Source: Actinomycetes bacterium
Lineage (GTDB): Bacteria; Actinomycetota; Actinomycetes; Actinomycetales; Dermatophilaceae
Reading direction: 5' to 3'
NCBI GenBank assembly: GCA_023389095.1
Contig: JAEWFB010000594.1
Coordinates: 1-5,702 of the forward strand
Length of the DNA stretch: 5,702 nucleotides
In this document: positions 5,441-5,702 of the stretch, piece by piece
How the letters are laid out: the number at the start of each line of letters is the position of its first letter
Numbering within the stretch: position 1 is the first letter of the stretch
The notes under the pieces: model-generated
The model's database searches: none
What the model saw: only the letters and a program-made list of their open reading frames with translations
Told to the model about the DNA's origin: nothing
Position numbers and translations under genes: made by a program

Positions 5441-5702
5441 TCAGGCGAGATGGTCGGTCCGATTGGTGAAAGCCACCGACGCGGAGCCGTCCTCCCAGAC
5501 CTCGACGGCCGACAGGCTGCCGGGTGCGGTGGCCAGGGCCCAGAACCGCGGCGTGGGCGTCGCGAGGACGTCACCGAGCACCGACAGGACGCCGCGACGC
5601 GACGTCACGGCCACGACCGTGCCACCGTCGGCCACGAGGCCGCGGTAGGCCTCGCGCACCCGGTCGTCGGCGCCCTCGCCGGGCGCCGTGCCGTCCCAGC
5701 TC
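5441..5702 (-). CDS. histidine-phosphatase-like protein, C-terminal part (5' partial)
   Basis: Only the last 86 residues are visible; the frame is open to the window edge, so the start lies beyond 5702. A GTG at 5659 is internal. The order of motifs fits the C-terminal half of the histidine phosphatase (phosphoglycerate-mutase-like) family: WDGTAPGEGADDRVREAYRGL corresponds to the region that in the family carries PGGES and the following helix, then the strand VVAVTS, then TPRFWALATAPGSLSAVEVW and a closing FTNRTDHL, which matches the family's ending N-x-T-x-HL. Oddity: where the family usually has S-H-G-G, with the second catalytic histidine, this protein has S-R-R-G (arginine codons at 5594-5599). 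The N-terminal RHG motif is outside the window, so activity cannot be judged. It is co-directional with rhodanese and metZ; whether they share a transcript is uncertain. Confidence 0.7.
   Translation of the reverse strand, partial: SWDGTAPGEGADDRVREAYRGLVADGGTVVAVTSRRGVLSVLGDVLATPTPRFWALATAPGSLSAVEVWEDGSASVAFTNRTDHLA

Noticed and set aside
1..5702. Mobile elements, CRISPR arrays, tRNA or rRNA genes
   Set aside because: No terminal inverted repeats, transposase-like protein, regularly spaced repeats or cloverleaf-like sequences were seen on reading both strands.

Overview
The window comes from a high-GC actinobacterium. By eye the DNA is above 70% G+C, codon third positions are almost always G or C, GTG starts are frequent, and several candidate promoters have TANNNT-type -10 boxes, two of them close enough to a start codon to give leaderless mRNAs. 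The gene content, especially a rhodanese-metZ pair like Mycobacterium tuberculosis Rv0390-Rv0391, fits the same phylum. A family such as Intrasporangiaceae is only a guess.

Layout, left to right. (1) Positions 1-1085, plus strand: the C-terminal part of an ArsB/SLC13-type membrane transporter whose beginning lies outside the window. (2) About 1213-1983, plus strand: a secreted lipoprotein with a Thr/Ser/Pro-rich tether and a globular domain of unknown function. Two hairpins at 1989-2030 separate it from the next gene. (3) 2065-3090, minus strand: an extended short-chain dehydrogenase/reductase (SDR) of the dihydroflavonol-4-reductase/aldehyde-reductase type. (4) 3218-3760, plus strand: a TetR-family repressor, divergent from the SDR gene. 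(5) 3774-5702, minus strand: a co-directional run of a histidine-phosphatase-like gene (5' end cut by the window edge), a single-domain rhodanese, and metZ (O-succinylhomoserine sulfhydrylase).

Two units stand out. In the SDR/TetR pair the 127-bp divergent spacer carries two copies of a 13-bp sequence built on the palindrome GGAGA-GT-TCTCC. The copies flank overlapping -10 boxes on the two strands, and each palindrome sits in the spacer region of one of the opposing promoters. This is the expected architecture of a local, autoregulated TetR switch controlling the reductase. In the sulfur unit, rhodanese and metZ overlap by ATGA, which suggests translational coupling and a role for the rhodanese in supplying or handling sulfur for homocysteine synthesis. 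The rhodanese ATG lies 6 nt after an extended -10-like sequence, so it may be read from a leaderless mRNA although it also follows the phosphatase-like gene by only 24 nt.

I found no mobile element, CRISPR array, tRNA or rRNA, and no clearly new multi-gene system. Apart from the regulatory architecture and an apparent loss of a catalytic histidine in the phosphatase-like protein, the window looks like ordinary actinobacterial chromosome.
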